A stretch of 6,999 bases of DNA from contig CAYGGJ010000040.1 of NCBI GenBank assembly GCA_964349415.1, positions 1 to 6,999 of the forward strand, given 5' to 3'. Position 1 is the first letter of the stretch. Each line of letters opens with the position of its first letter. The stretch comes from 2-01-FULL-40-42 sp964349415 (GTDB lineage: Bacteria; Patescibacteriota; Microgenomatia; UBA1406; GWC2-37-13). A program made the position numbers and the translations under genes. Under the pieces are notes generated by a model, which was given only the letters and a program-made list of their open reading frames with translations, was not told where the DNA came from and did not search any database. Positions 1 through 6,049 of this stretch are shown piece by piece.

Positions 1-92
1 AAGATAGTATTGTAACGCAATTATAAATAAATGGCTCGGATTATCAACATTGAAAACCAATCTGTGAGGAAAACTCCGTTTCTATAAATATT

Positions 93-110
93 GTTTAGTA
101 TACTGTAACG
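93..110 (+). promoter_or_regulatory. Putative leaderless promoter (-10) of the flippase gene
   Basis: A TATACT hexamer lies at 99-104 and ends six bases before the ATG at 111, so transcription starting at the usual distance would begin at or next to the start codon. No Shine-Dalgarno-like GGAGG precedes the ATG. I see no good TTGACA at 15-18 bases spacing; the equivalent region (about 75-82) reads as an unrelated sequence. AGTATACT (97-104) is a perfect 8-bp palindrome, so the -10 could also be read from the other strand. The stretch 1-110 has stops in all three forward frames near its left end and shows no convincing gene on either strand. The same six-base geometry recurs before two further genes in this window, which raises confidence. 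Confidence 0.5.
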
Positions 111-1385
111 ATGCGCGTATCTATAAGAAGCCTTTGGAATAATGAATTCATTAAAGGTGGCGCTATTTTCACTCTCTCCGGATTTGTCGGAAACATTATT
201 AACTATTTCTTTAATTTTCTTGCTGCTCGTGCGCTTGGACCGATAGGTTTTGGTGAAATTACAGCGTTGTTTTCTTACATGACGCTCTTTGCTGTTCCTA
301 CTCTTGTAATGACATTAGTCGTCATTCAAAAAATAGGATCCAAAGGAAGAGAATCAAGACAATTCGCTCTTTTACTAAGAGATTGGTTCAAGACTCAGGT
401 AAAAAAATGGTGGTTTTTTTTGATACCCTTGGTGGTAATCATTCCTTTTATTCCACGGGTAACGAATCTTTCTACAATAAGTAGCTCTGCTTTCATCCCT
501 CTCGCATTGCTGGGTTTTATTAGTTCCTTTTATGGAGCCATTTTTCAGGGACTAAAATTTTTTGGTTGGTTTTCGCTTATCGGACTGACAGCAGTTCTTC
601 TTAAACTTATGGGTCCGGTTCTTGTCTTTGCCGGTATTGACGGTCTTGCAACCATTATGATTTTTCTAATACTCTCTCCCTTCGTCTCTTTTCTTCTATA
701 TCGATTCTCTATGAACAAATATATTAAAAAGGAGAACGTGCAAAAAAAAGAAATTCTTCAAAGAAGGTTGAGAGATGCGCTGATTAATAAGCAGGTCATA
801 ATTACCTTCTTGTCTATGCTCGCCCTGACTATGTTAAATAATGTTGACATCATATTTGTAAAGAAATTCTTTAACCCAACTGCTACGGGAGTATATAGTT
901 CCTGGAGTTTGTTTGCGAAGATCATATTTTATATAGTCGGACCGGCCGTCACCGTTAGTTTTATCTTTTTTTCTCAAAAGCAAAGTAAAAAAAGTGAAGA
1001 GAAAATACTCCTAGTATCATTGGGGGTATTATTTTTTATTGGACTTTGTAGCTTTCTGGCATACAAAAACCTATCATTTTTGTTGATCCAGATTTTTTTT
1101 GGAGAAAAATTTCTTCCTGTTGCGCCCTACCTTTCACAGGCAAGTATTTTCGGCTCTCTTTATACGGTTACCGCATTCATGAATAGTTATTTTCTTGCAA
1201 AAAAAAGCTATCTCTCGCTTCTTTTGCCGATTTTAATCCCAGTATATGCAGCCATCCTTTTCTTCATTCCAAGAACTCTTTCCAATATTATCATGCTTAA
1301 TATACTTTTCACCTCTTTTCTAACCGGTTTTTATCTCGTTGCGAGTAGCTGGAGATTTATTTATAATAGGCTCCGATGGAAATAA
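111..1385 (+). CDS. Oligosaccharide flippase, Wzx/MATE-like membrane protein
   Basis: This is a 424-residue polytopic membrane protein of the polysaccharide-biosynthesis (Wzx/RfbX-like) branch of the MOP superfamily. These proteins move lipid-linked oligosaccharides across the cytoplasmic membrane for assembly of surface glycans. Typical family segments are visible: an N-terminal helix followed by LAARALGPIGFGEITAL (37-53), and the mid-protein segment around NNVDIIFV (243-250) followed by ATGVYSSWSLFAK (258-270). There are about 12 hydrophobic segments, near 15-38, 50-72, 100-115, 127-147, 153-174, 178-197, 229-250, 265-287, 298-316, 321-340, 367-386 and 391-411. A basic cytoplasmic loop lies at 200-228. 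The length is normal for the family. The ATG at 111 sits six bases after a TATACT. The gene overlaps the next glycosyltransferase by 10 bases, which supports a shared glycan pathway. It contains four 8-base homopolymers. The exported glycan is unknown. Confidence 0.85.
   Translation: MRVSIRSLWNNEFIKGGAIFTLSGFVGNIINYFFNFLAARALGPIGFGEITALFSYMTLFAVPTLVMTLVVIQKIGSKGRESRQFALLLRDWFKTQVKKWWFFLIPLVVIIPFIPRVTNLSTISSSAFIPLALLGFISSFYGAIFQGLKFFGWFSLIGLTAVLLKLMGPVLVFAGIDGLATIMIFLILSPFVSFLLYRFSMNKYIKKENVQKKEILQRRLRDALINKQVIITFLSMLALTMLNNVDIIFVKKFFNPTATGVYSSWSLFAKIIFYIVGPAVTVSFIFFSQKQSKKSEEKILLVSLGVLFFIGLCSFLAYKNLSFLLIQIFFGEKFLPVAPYLSQASIFGSLYTVTAFMNSYFLAKKSYLSLLLPILIPVYAAILFFIPRTLSNIIMLNILFTSFLTGFYLVASSWRFIYNRLRWK
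1339..1375 (+). promoter_or_regulatory. Putative internal promoter for the first GT2 gene
   Basis: TTGCGA (1339-1344, four of six matches to TTGACA) is followed after exactly 17 bases by a perfect TATAAT (1362-1367). This ends eight bases before the ATG at 1376. Transcription would start within a base or two of the start codon, giving an almost leaderless mRNA. The element lies wholly inside the last codons of the flippase gene, so part of it may reflect protein coding. An AGG at 1368-1370 is a weak alternative ribosome-binding signal. Together with the 10-base overlap, this would allow the second gene to be made both in the operon and on its own. The call is from spacing and consensus only. 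Confidence 0.4.
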
Positions 1386-2170
1386 AACAATCAAACCACT
1401 TCTTAAGTTTAATAATACCGGTCTACAAACAACAAAAGACGATTGTCAGAAATATTAAACATATAGGATCGGTGCTTGACAATATTAGATATGACTTTGA
1501 AATCATCGCTGTAGTAGATGGTATTTTAGACAACTCTCTCAAAAACATAAAAAAGGCCAACATCCCCAAAGTAACAACTCTCGCATATATGAAAAATCAA
1601 GGAAAATCTTACGCAATACGTCTTGGAATGACCAAGGCAAAAGGCGACTATGTCATGTTTCTGGATTCCGGGATGGAAATCGATCCAAATGGAATCTCTA
1701 TGCTTTTGGAGCATATGGAATGGTATAACGCAGATATTATTGTAGGCTCCAAAAGGCACCTCGCTTCCCGCGTCAAATATCCCATAGTTAGGAAAATTCT
1801 AAGCTATGGATATTACTACCTCGTCAAACTTATGTTTGGAATCAAGGTCCGTGATACACAAGCGGGGATTAAAGTGTTCAGAAAAAAGGCGCTGGAAAAA
1901 ATTCTTCCCAGACTTATGGAAAAGAAGTTTGCAGGAGACCTTGAGATTTTAGTGGCAGCAGACACACTTGGCTTTGACCGCATATACGAAGCTCCTATCA
2001 AGATGGACTACGCCATCGCACCTTTCACCTCTGCAGCAAACCTGGAGGCGATCTGGGGTATTCTAACCGACACTCTTGCAATTTATTACCGTAAAAACAT
2101 CGTTTCCCACTACCGTAAAACCGGTAAGAAGCTTGTTAAACCTAAGGGGTTAAGAGTAGTAAAGACATAA
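1376..2170 (+). CDS. GT2 glycosyltransferase, polyprenyl-phosphate hexose synthase-like
   Basis: This 264-residue family 2 glycosyltransferase resembles dolichyl/polyprenyl-phosphate mannose or glucose synthases. Those enzymes transfer a hexose from a nucleotide sugar to a polyprenyl phosphate on the inner membrane face. The GT-A fold start SLIIPVYKQ is at 11-19, the nucleotide-binding VVDG at 46-49 and NQGKSYAIRLGMTKAKGDY at 74-92. The acceptor-side segment RDTQAGIKVFRKKAL (159-173) is a hallmark of this subgroup, followed by FAGDLEIL (185-192). The metal-binding DxD position reads FLDSG (95-99), with Gly at the second Asp, although Glu101 and Asp103 are close by. No C-terminal membrane helices are present, so it is a soluble or peripheral short form. 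The start overlaps the flippase end by 10 bases and the stop shares one base with the next start. The sugar is not determinable. Confidence 0.8.
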   Translation: MEIKQSNHFLSLIIPVYKQQKTIVRNIKHIGSVLDNIRYDFEIIAVVDGILDNSLKNIKKANIPKVTTLAYMKNQGKSYAIRLGMTKAKGDYVMFLDSGMEIDPNGISMLLEHMEWYNADIIVGSKRHLASRVKYPIVRKILSYGYYYLVKLMFGIKVRDTQAGIKVFRKKALEKILPRLMEKKFAGDLEILVAADTLGFDRIYEAPIKMDYAIAPFTSAANLEAIWGILTDTLAIYYRKNIVSHYRKTGKKLVKPKGLRVVKT

Positions 2171-3210
2171 TGAATATGAAAAAAGATCCTTTTATTTCTG
2201 TAATTATTCCTGTAAAAAATCTTACCTATCTTCTCCTTCATGAATGCCTTCCTGAGCTCGCCAAGCAAACGTATAAAAAATACGAAGTAATTATTCTTCC
2301 CAACGAATCCTCTCAATATGATCTTGTTCTTCTTAAGCTGTATAAAAATCTGAGAATCGTTCCTACCGGTACTATTACCCGTCCCGCACAAAAAAGAGAT
2401 ATGGGAGTGCAGGAGGCTAAGGGTGAAGTAATTGCTTTTCTTGATGACGACGCCTACCCTCATCCAAAATGGCTTGAAGAAGCGGCCAAACTTTTTAAAA
2501 AACATAATATTGAGGCAGTATGCGGACCCGGAGCCCTCCCTGCAAGTTCCAATACTTGGGAGAAAATATTTGACGAGGTCTTAAAAACGGGGATTGGTGC
2601 CGGAGGATTCAGTTATCGTTTTACTCCACGGGCAAAAAGATATGTGACGGACTACCCCTCAATGAATTTTTTAATCCGGAAGGAAGTTTTTCAAAAATTG
2701 GGTGGTTTCAACAGCAACTACTGGCCGGGTGAAGATAGTAAACTCTGTAATGATCTCATCGAAAAAGAGAAGGGCAAGATTCTCTACAGTCCGGACGTAC
2801 TTGTCTATCATCACAGGCGCAAGAACCTCAGGGGATACTTAAAGCAACACGGAAGGTATGGTTTTCACCGGGGAGCCTTTTTCGCTCATGGGGATGAAAA
2901 TTCACGAAACATCGCATATCTTATTCCTTCCTTTTTTCTTGCCTATCTCATCTCTCTACCGATTTTTTTATTGATCGGTTATACCGCGGGTTTTCTCTCA
3001 TATTCTTTGACCGCTATTATCCTTTCCCCTTTGGCGCTTTATTGTTCCTTCCTCCTATATCTTATGCTAAAATCTTTACTTACCACCGAGGACCTTTTGG
3101 TTAGTTTAGGGGCACCAATGGTGCTTTTTTTAACTCATGCAAAATACGGACTAATGTTCTTAAGGGGATTTAAAAAAGGTCAGGGTAACAATGAAAATAT
3201 TTATGAATAA
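2170..3210 (+). CDS. GT2 glycosyltransferase with C-terminal membrane helices
   Basis: This 346-residue inverting family 2 glycosyltransferase is likely membrane-anchored and likely adds a sugar to a lipid-linked or surface glycan. The GT-A start FISVIIPVKN is at 8-17. RPAQKRDMGVQEAKGEVIAFLDDD is spread over 71-94, with Asp92-94 giving the metal/nucleotide-sugar DxD. NFLIRKEVFQKLGGFN (166-181) leads to the catalytic-base motif GED (187-189). HHRRKNLRGYLKQHGRYG (214-231) is the acceptor-side region found in processive and rhamnosyl-type GT2 enzymes. About three hydrophobic helices follow, near 249-271, 276-300 and 308-330. The ATG shares its A with the upstream TAA (TAATG), suggesting termination-reinitiation; a second ATG two codons later (2176) is possible. 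The 3' end overlaps the ferredoxin gene by 20 bases. Donor and linkage cannot be assigned. Confidence 0.82.
   Translation: MNMKKDPFISVIIPVKNLTYLLLHECLPELAKQTYKKYEVIILPNESSQYDLVLLKLYKNLRIVPTGTITRPAQKRDMGVQEAKGEVIAFLDDDAYPHPKWLEEAAKLFKKHNIEAVCGPGALPASSNTWEKIFDEVLKTGIGAGGFSYRFTPRAKRYVTDYPSMNFLIRKEVFQKLGGFNSNYWPGEDSKLCNDLIEKEKGKILYSPDVLVYHHRRKNLRGYLKQHGRYGFHRGAFFAHGDENSRNIAYLIPSFFLAYLISLPIFLLIGYTAGFLSYSLTAIILSPLALYCSFLLYLMLKSLLTTEDLLVSLGAPMVLFLTHAKYGLMFLRGFKKGQGNNENIYE
3182..3190 (+). promoter_or_regulatory. Weak Shine-Dalgarno site of the ferredoxin gene
   Basis: AGGG at 3182-3185 lies five bases before the ATG at 3191, inside the end of the preceding glycosyltransferase gene. It favours 3191 over the in-frame ATG at 3203, which has no such sequence in front of it. 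It is one of the few ribosome-binding-like sequences in the window; three other genes have only a -10-like hexamer at this distance. Confidence 0.4.
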
Positions 3211-3445
3211 TATACAAATTGTCAAAAAAGGAGACATTGAAGTAAGAGTCGTACGTGACAAATGCATTGGTGCTGCCACATGCATCGTATATGCTCCTAG
3301 CACTTTTGATCTTGATAAGGAAAACATAGCAATAATTAAAAAAGGGGAGTGGGACAGATTTGAGAAGGTAGTCGCCGCTGCACAATCGTGTCCTACACTG
3401 GCTATTGAAGTCTACCAAAAGGGGAAGAAGATTTTCCCCAAATAA
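3191..3445 (+). CDS. Small ferredoxin, probably [3Fe-4S], with a Cys-to-Ala change
   Basis: This 84-residue soluble electron carrier belongs to the single-cluster ferredoxin family (Fer4_13/Fer4_15-like). The fold is recognisable from VRVVRDKC (18-25), the Ala-Pro-x-x-Phe segment APSTFDLD (35-42), and the C-terminal SCPTLAI (66-72). A usual [4Fe-4S] member has C-x2-C-x2-C plus a distal CP. Here the first motif is C25-I-G-A28-A-T-C31, with Ala where the second cysteine should be, and the distal ligand is Cys67 before Pro68. Only three cysteines remain, which by analogy with other ferredoxins lacking this ligand predicts a [3Fe-4S] cluster. The start at 3191 overlaps the upstream glycosyltransferase by 20 bases; a shorter start at 3203 would not touch the cluster region. 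The next gene, an iron permease, starts 17 bases downstream. The redox partner is unknown; the nearby radical SAM enzyme is a possibility. Confidence 0.85.
   Translation: MKIFMNNIQIVKKGDIEVRVVRDKCIGAATCIVYAPSTFDLDKENIAIIKKGEWDRFEKVVAAAQSCPTLAIEVYQKGKKIFPK
3421..3439. repeat. 19-bp inverted repeat across the iron permease -35 region
   Basis: GGGGAA (3421-3426) and TTCCCC (3434-3439) form perfect 6-base arms around a 7-base centre. As RNA the stem can extend to eight pairs, including one G-U, with a three-base loop. It overlaps the last codons of the ferredoxin and spans the place where the -35 of the permease promoter should lie. The bases after it are not a run of T on the + strand, so it does not look like an intrinsic terminator for the ferredoxin. 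It may be an operator for a dimeric repressor, possibly iron-responsive, or an mRNA-end hairpin. The Gly-Lys-Lys and Phe-Pro codons also account for part of the sequence. Confidence 0.4.
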
Positions 3446-3462
3446 TTCCCTATAATTAGGAT
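3446..3462 (+). promoter_or_regulatory. Putative leaderless promoter (-10) of the iron permease gene
   Basis: A perfect TATAAT at 3451-3456 ends six bases before the ATG at 3463. Transcription would therefore begin at or beside the start codon. The AGGA at 3458-3461 is only one base from the ATG, too close for normal Shine-Dalgarno pairing. No TTGACA-like hexamer is found 16-18 bases upstream; that place is taken by the inverted repeat at 3421-3439. The hexamer lies in the 17-base gap after the ferredoxin stop codon. Confidence 0.55.
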
Positions 3463-4281
3463 ATGCTACCGGCATTTTTAATAACATTCCGCGAGGTTAT
3501 CGAAGCTACGTTAATAGTCGCAACCGTACTCAGTCTTTTAGTAAAACTAAACCAAAAAAAAGGCATAAAAACAACTATATATGCGACAATAGTAGCTACC
3601 TTATCAAGTATCTTATTGGTCGTATTTGGAAGCTTATTTGGTTTACAAATCCAAAAACTATATACGGGTAGAACGGAAGAGTTGATAGAAGGCGTATTAA
3701 TGATAGTTTCCGCTGTCTTTATAACATGGGCTGTTTTCTTCCTTCATAAAACCTTTGGACGAAATAAAATCAAGCTTCTTAAAACCGTACAGCAAACAGT
3801 TGAAAAAAACGAACAGAAGAGCTTATTTATTCTTGTTTTTTTGGCGGTCTTTAGGGAAGGATTCGAAATTGCGTTATTTCTTTTAACAATTTACCTTTCT
3901 TCCAATCCAACTGACATTTTTCTCGGATTTACCGGAGGGGCAGCAGCAGCATTGCTTGTGTCGGCCGCCCTTTTTACATCCTTGTTAAAACTCCCGCTAT
4001 ATAAAACATTTAGGATTACCAGTATCTTGCTGGTATTATTTGCCGCAGGACTTTTAGCACGGGGAGTACATGAATTTAATGAGTTGGGTATGTTGCCCGA
4101 ACTGGGCAAAGTAACCTTTACATTCATTCCCCATACTTCAACCTTTATAGGCAGCTTCATCCAGGCGATCTTCGGCATGTCCAGAACAATGAATACCATT
4201 CAAATATTCTCCTACCTCAGCTACACCCTTCTTATGAGCTGGATTTTGTTTTTTAGAGCAAAAAAACAACCCCAAACTTGA
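3463..4281 (+). CDS. FTR1-family high-affinity iron permease
   Basis: This 272-residue integral membrane protein of the FTR1/EfeU family imports iron across the cytoplasmic membrane. Two family-defining RExxE motifs are present: REVIE at 10-14 in the first helix and REGFE at 131-135 in the fourth. Their acidic residues bind iron in studied homologues. TEELIEG (71-77) and GLLARGVHEFNELGMLP (196-212) are also typical. About seven hydrophobic segments are visible, near 2-27, 38-62, 76-95, 121-145, 152-174, 184-202 and 246-265. The length matches a permease-only form. Neither an EfeO-like periplasmic protein nor an EfeB-like peroxidase is in the window. The gene has a TATAAT six bases before its ATG and lies 17 bases after the ferredoxin. 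Its stop is TGA, and this stop is embedded in the -35 of the next promoter. Regulation by iron is plausible but not shown. Confidence 0.92.
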   Translation: MLPAFLITFREVIEATLIVATVLSLLVKLNQKKGIKTTIYATIVATLSSILLVVFGSLFGLQIQKLYTGRTEELIEGVLMIVSAVFITWAVFFLHKTFGRNKIKLLKTVQQTVEKNEQKSLFILVFLAVFREGFEIALFLLTIYLSSNPTDIFLGFTGGAAAALLVSAALFTSLLKLPLYKTFRITSILLVLFAAGLLARGVHEFNELGMLPELGKVTFTFIPHTSTFIGSFIQAIFGMSRTMNTIQIFSYLSYTLLMSWILFFRAKKQPQT

Positions 4282-4312
4282 CATTATATTAGATACTTGC
4301 CATACTTAAGGC
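4278..4312 (+). promoter_or_regulatory. Strong sigma70-type leaderless promoter of the radical SAM gene
   Basis: A perfect -35 TTGACA (4278-4283) is followed by a 17-base spacer and CATACT (4301-4306, five of six matches to TATAAT). TG at 4298-4299 provides an extended -10. The hexamer ends six bases before the GTG at 4313, so the mRNA should begin at the start codon. An in-frame TAA at 4307-4309 rules out any upstream start. The TGA inside TTGACA is the stop codon of the iron permease (4279-4281). This is the best-supported promoter in the window. Confidence 0.7.
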
Positions 4313-6040
4313 GTGGTAACAAGAAAAAAATCCACGAGTGGTTTGATTAAGACAGTAAATACCAGAGGGGAAAAGATCGCAAAACTCAAAGACATAGTAG
4401 TAGTAGTCGGTTATGCTCCAATAAAAAACAAAAAGGGAGTCCCTCTTCTTTCCCAAAACAGACAGTTTCAATACTTTAATGCACCTACATACATTTATCC
4501 CATGGTACCGGCCTATGCCGCTTCAAATCTTAAGGAAAAAGGATATAAAGTCCATTGGATGGATGGGATTTCCGAGAGAAAGGAATATGCCCAGTGGGAA
4601 AAAGAACTGGCAGATGCAAAGCCTGATTACCTTTTAGTCGAAACAAAGTCTCCGATCGTCAAAACCCACTGGAAACAGATAAATCATCTAAAAGAAGTTT
4701 TTCCGAAACTAAAGCTTATATGGGTAGGGGATCACGTCACCTACCTTCCTCTTGAGCTTTTTGAAAACAGCGCTGTAGATTACGCTATAACCGGTGGAGA
4801 TTATGATTTTGTAGTAGTAAACCTCCTCAATCATATCTATAAGGGCGAACCTCTTGAAGGCGGCATCTACTGGAGATCTGACAACAAAGACATAAAAGCA
4901 AAACCTGCCGGAACTGACACTCTAGCCAATGGCGCCAAAATTCATAATAGCGGCTCTTCTTCGCTACGACATAACTTAGACGATCTTCCTTTTGTAGACC
5001 GTGATCTGACAAAATGGGAGCTATACGCTTACGAAAACGGAAACTATAAATACACTCCTGCTACCTACATGTACTCAGGGCGTGATTGTTGGTGGAACAG
5101 GTGTACTTTCTGCGTCTGGGATCATACTATAAACCCTTTGGGTTCTTATAGAAGTTTTTCACCTGAACGATTATTTGCAGAAGTTAAGCATGTCGTTGAC
5201 AAATACGGAGTAAAAGAAATATTTGATGATGCAGGAACTCTTTTTATAGGTCCCAAGTTGAAAAGATTCTGTGAACTTCTTATAGAAAGTGGATATAACA
5301 AAAAAGTAAAGTACGGCTGCAACATGAGGTTTAATGCGATAAATCAAGAATACTATGATCTCATGGGCAAAGCAGGCTTCCGGTTTATCCTATACGGGAT
5401 GGAGTCGGGAAACCAGAAGACTTTGGACAAACTGGACAAGGGTACGCTTGAAGTGGATGCTATAAACGGACCAAGGATGGCCAGAAAAGCAGGCCTTGAC
5501 CCGCATATCACCATCATGCTCGGATATCCGTGGGAGTCCTATAAGGAAGCTCAAAGGACAATTGCGATTGCAAAATATGCTTTTAAAAAAGGGTATTACG
5601 AGACAATGCAGGCTACAATTGTAATCCCTTATCCCGGCACACCTTTATATCAGGAATGTAAGGAAAAAGGCTGGCTTTTAACCGACGACTATGACAAGTT
5701 TGATATGAGACAGTCTGTGATGAAAACACCATTCCCTGTTAAGAAAATCTATGAGCTCGAACAAGATCTCTATTCTGCCTTCATGACGCCTCAATACATT
5801 TTCAGAAAAGTTGCGGGAATAAGAAGCGTCCATGATTTTAAATATCTCTTTTATATGGGATGGAAGTTGATCGGCCACTTGCTAGATTTTGATCCAAATC
5901 AAACTAAAGTAAGCGCATGGTCTCCAAAGTTTTGGAAAAATGCATTTGCCAAACTCGGAAAACACTTCTTCAGTCCAAAAACCTCAGTGGATGCGGAGAA
6001 AGCTGCTATAAAACTTGCTGACAGCGCAGTAAATCTTTAA
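4313..6040 (+). CDS. Cobalamin-binding-domain radical SAM enzyme, unknown substrate
   Basis: This 575-residue enzyme has an N-terminal B12-binding-like domain (about 27-190), a radical SAM barrel (about 250-450) and a helical C-terminal region, the architecture of class B radical SAM methylases and BchE-like enzymes. In the first domain, PMVPAYAASNLKEKGY (63-78), GDHVT (139-143) and DYAITGGDYDF (156-166) fit the B12 fold, but there is no DxHxxG. The SAM cluster motif is C259-WWNR-C264-TF-C267, that is CX4CX2C rather than CX3CX2C. YGMESG (361-366), MLGYPWES (402-409) and PYPGTPLY (439-446) are family motifs of the barrel. The start is GTG: a TAA two codons upstream excludes anything earlier, and a promoter is placed for a leaderless mRNA. 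Its neighbours are an iron permease and a ferredoxin, with glycan genes beyond. Glycan or lipid modification is a guess from context only. Confidence 0.88.
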   Translation: MVTRKKSTSGLIKTVNTRGEKIAKLKDIVVVVGYAPIKNKKGVPLLSQNRQFQYFNAPTYIYPMVPAYAASNLKEKGYKVHWMDGISERKEYAQWEKELADAKPDYLLVETKSPIVKTHWKQINHLKEVFPKLKLIWVGDHVTYLPLELFENSAVDYAITGGDYDFVVVNLLNHIYKGEPLEGGIYWRSDNKDIKAKPAGTDTLANGAKIHNSGSSSLRHNLDDLPFVDRDLTKWELYAYENGNYKYTPATYMYSGRDCWWNRCTFCVWDHTINPLGSYRSFSPERLFAEVKHVVDKYGVKEIFDDAGTLFIGPKLKRFCELLIESGYNKKVKYGCNMRFNAINQEYYDLMGKAGFRFILYGMESGNQKTLDKLDKGTLEVDAINGPRMARKAGLDPHITIMLGYPWESYKEAQRTIAIAKYAFKKGYYETMQATIVIPYPGTPLYQECKEKGWLLTDDYDKFDMRQSVMKTPFPVKKIYELEQDLYSAFMTPQYIFRKVAGIRSVHDFKYLFYMGWKLIGHLLDFDPNQTKVSAWSPKFWKNAFAKLGKHFFSPKTSVDAEKAAIKLADSAVNL

Positions 6041-6049
6041 AGAATCCTT

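Noticed and set aside
1..110. Short - strand reading frame and a reversed TATAAT near 20-25
   Set aside because: The only longer - strand frame stops within the region, and no good start codon follows the reversed hexamer, so a divergent gene cannot be supported.
1526..2505. Antisense open frames of 61-131 codons opposite the two GT2 genes
   Set aside because: They lie fully opposite well-recognised glycosyltransferase motifs, show no recognisable domain and are expected shadows in AT-rich coding DNA.
3421..3450. Intrinsic terminator after the ferredoxin gene
   Set aside because: The hairpin can form, but it is followed by AAATAATTCCC and not by a T run on the + strand.
4279..4281. TGA as a sense codon (alternative code as in some CPR lineages)
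   Set aside because: Reading through the TGA would run the permease into the next promoter and gene, and no gene in the window needs an in-frame TGA to stay intact.
3170..5878. Other antisense frames (near 3170-3487, 3891-4199, 4289-4471, 4827-5012 and 5678-5878)
   Set aside because: Each overlaps a strongly supported + strand gene or promoter, has no domain or sensible start signal, and has shadow-like composition.
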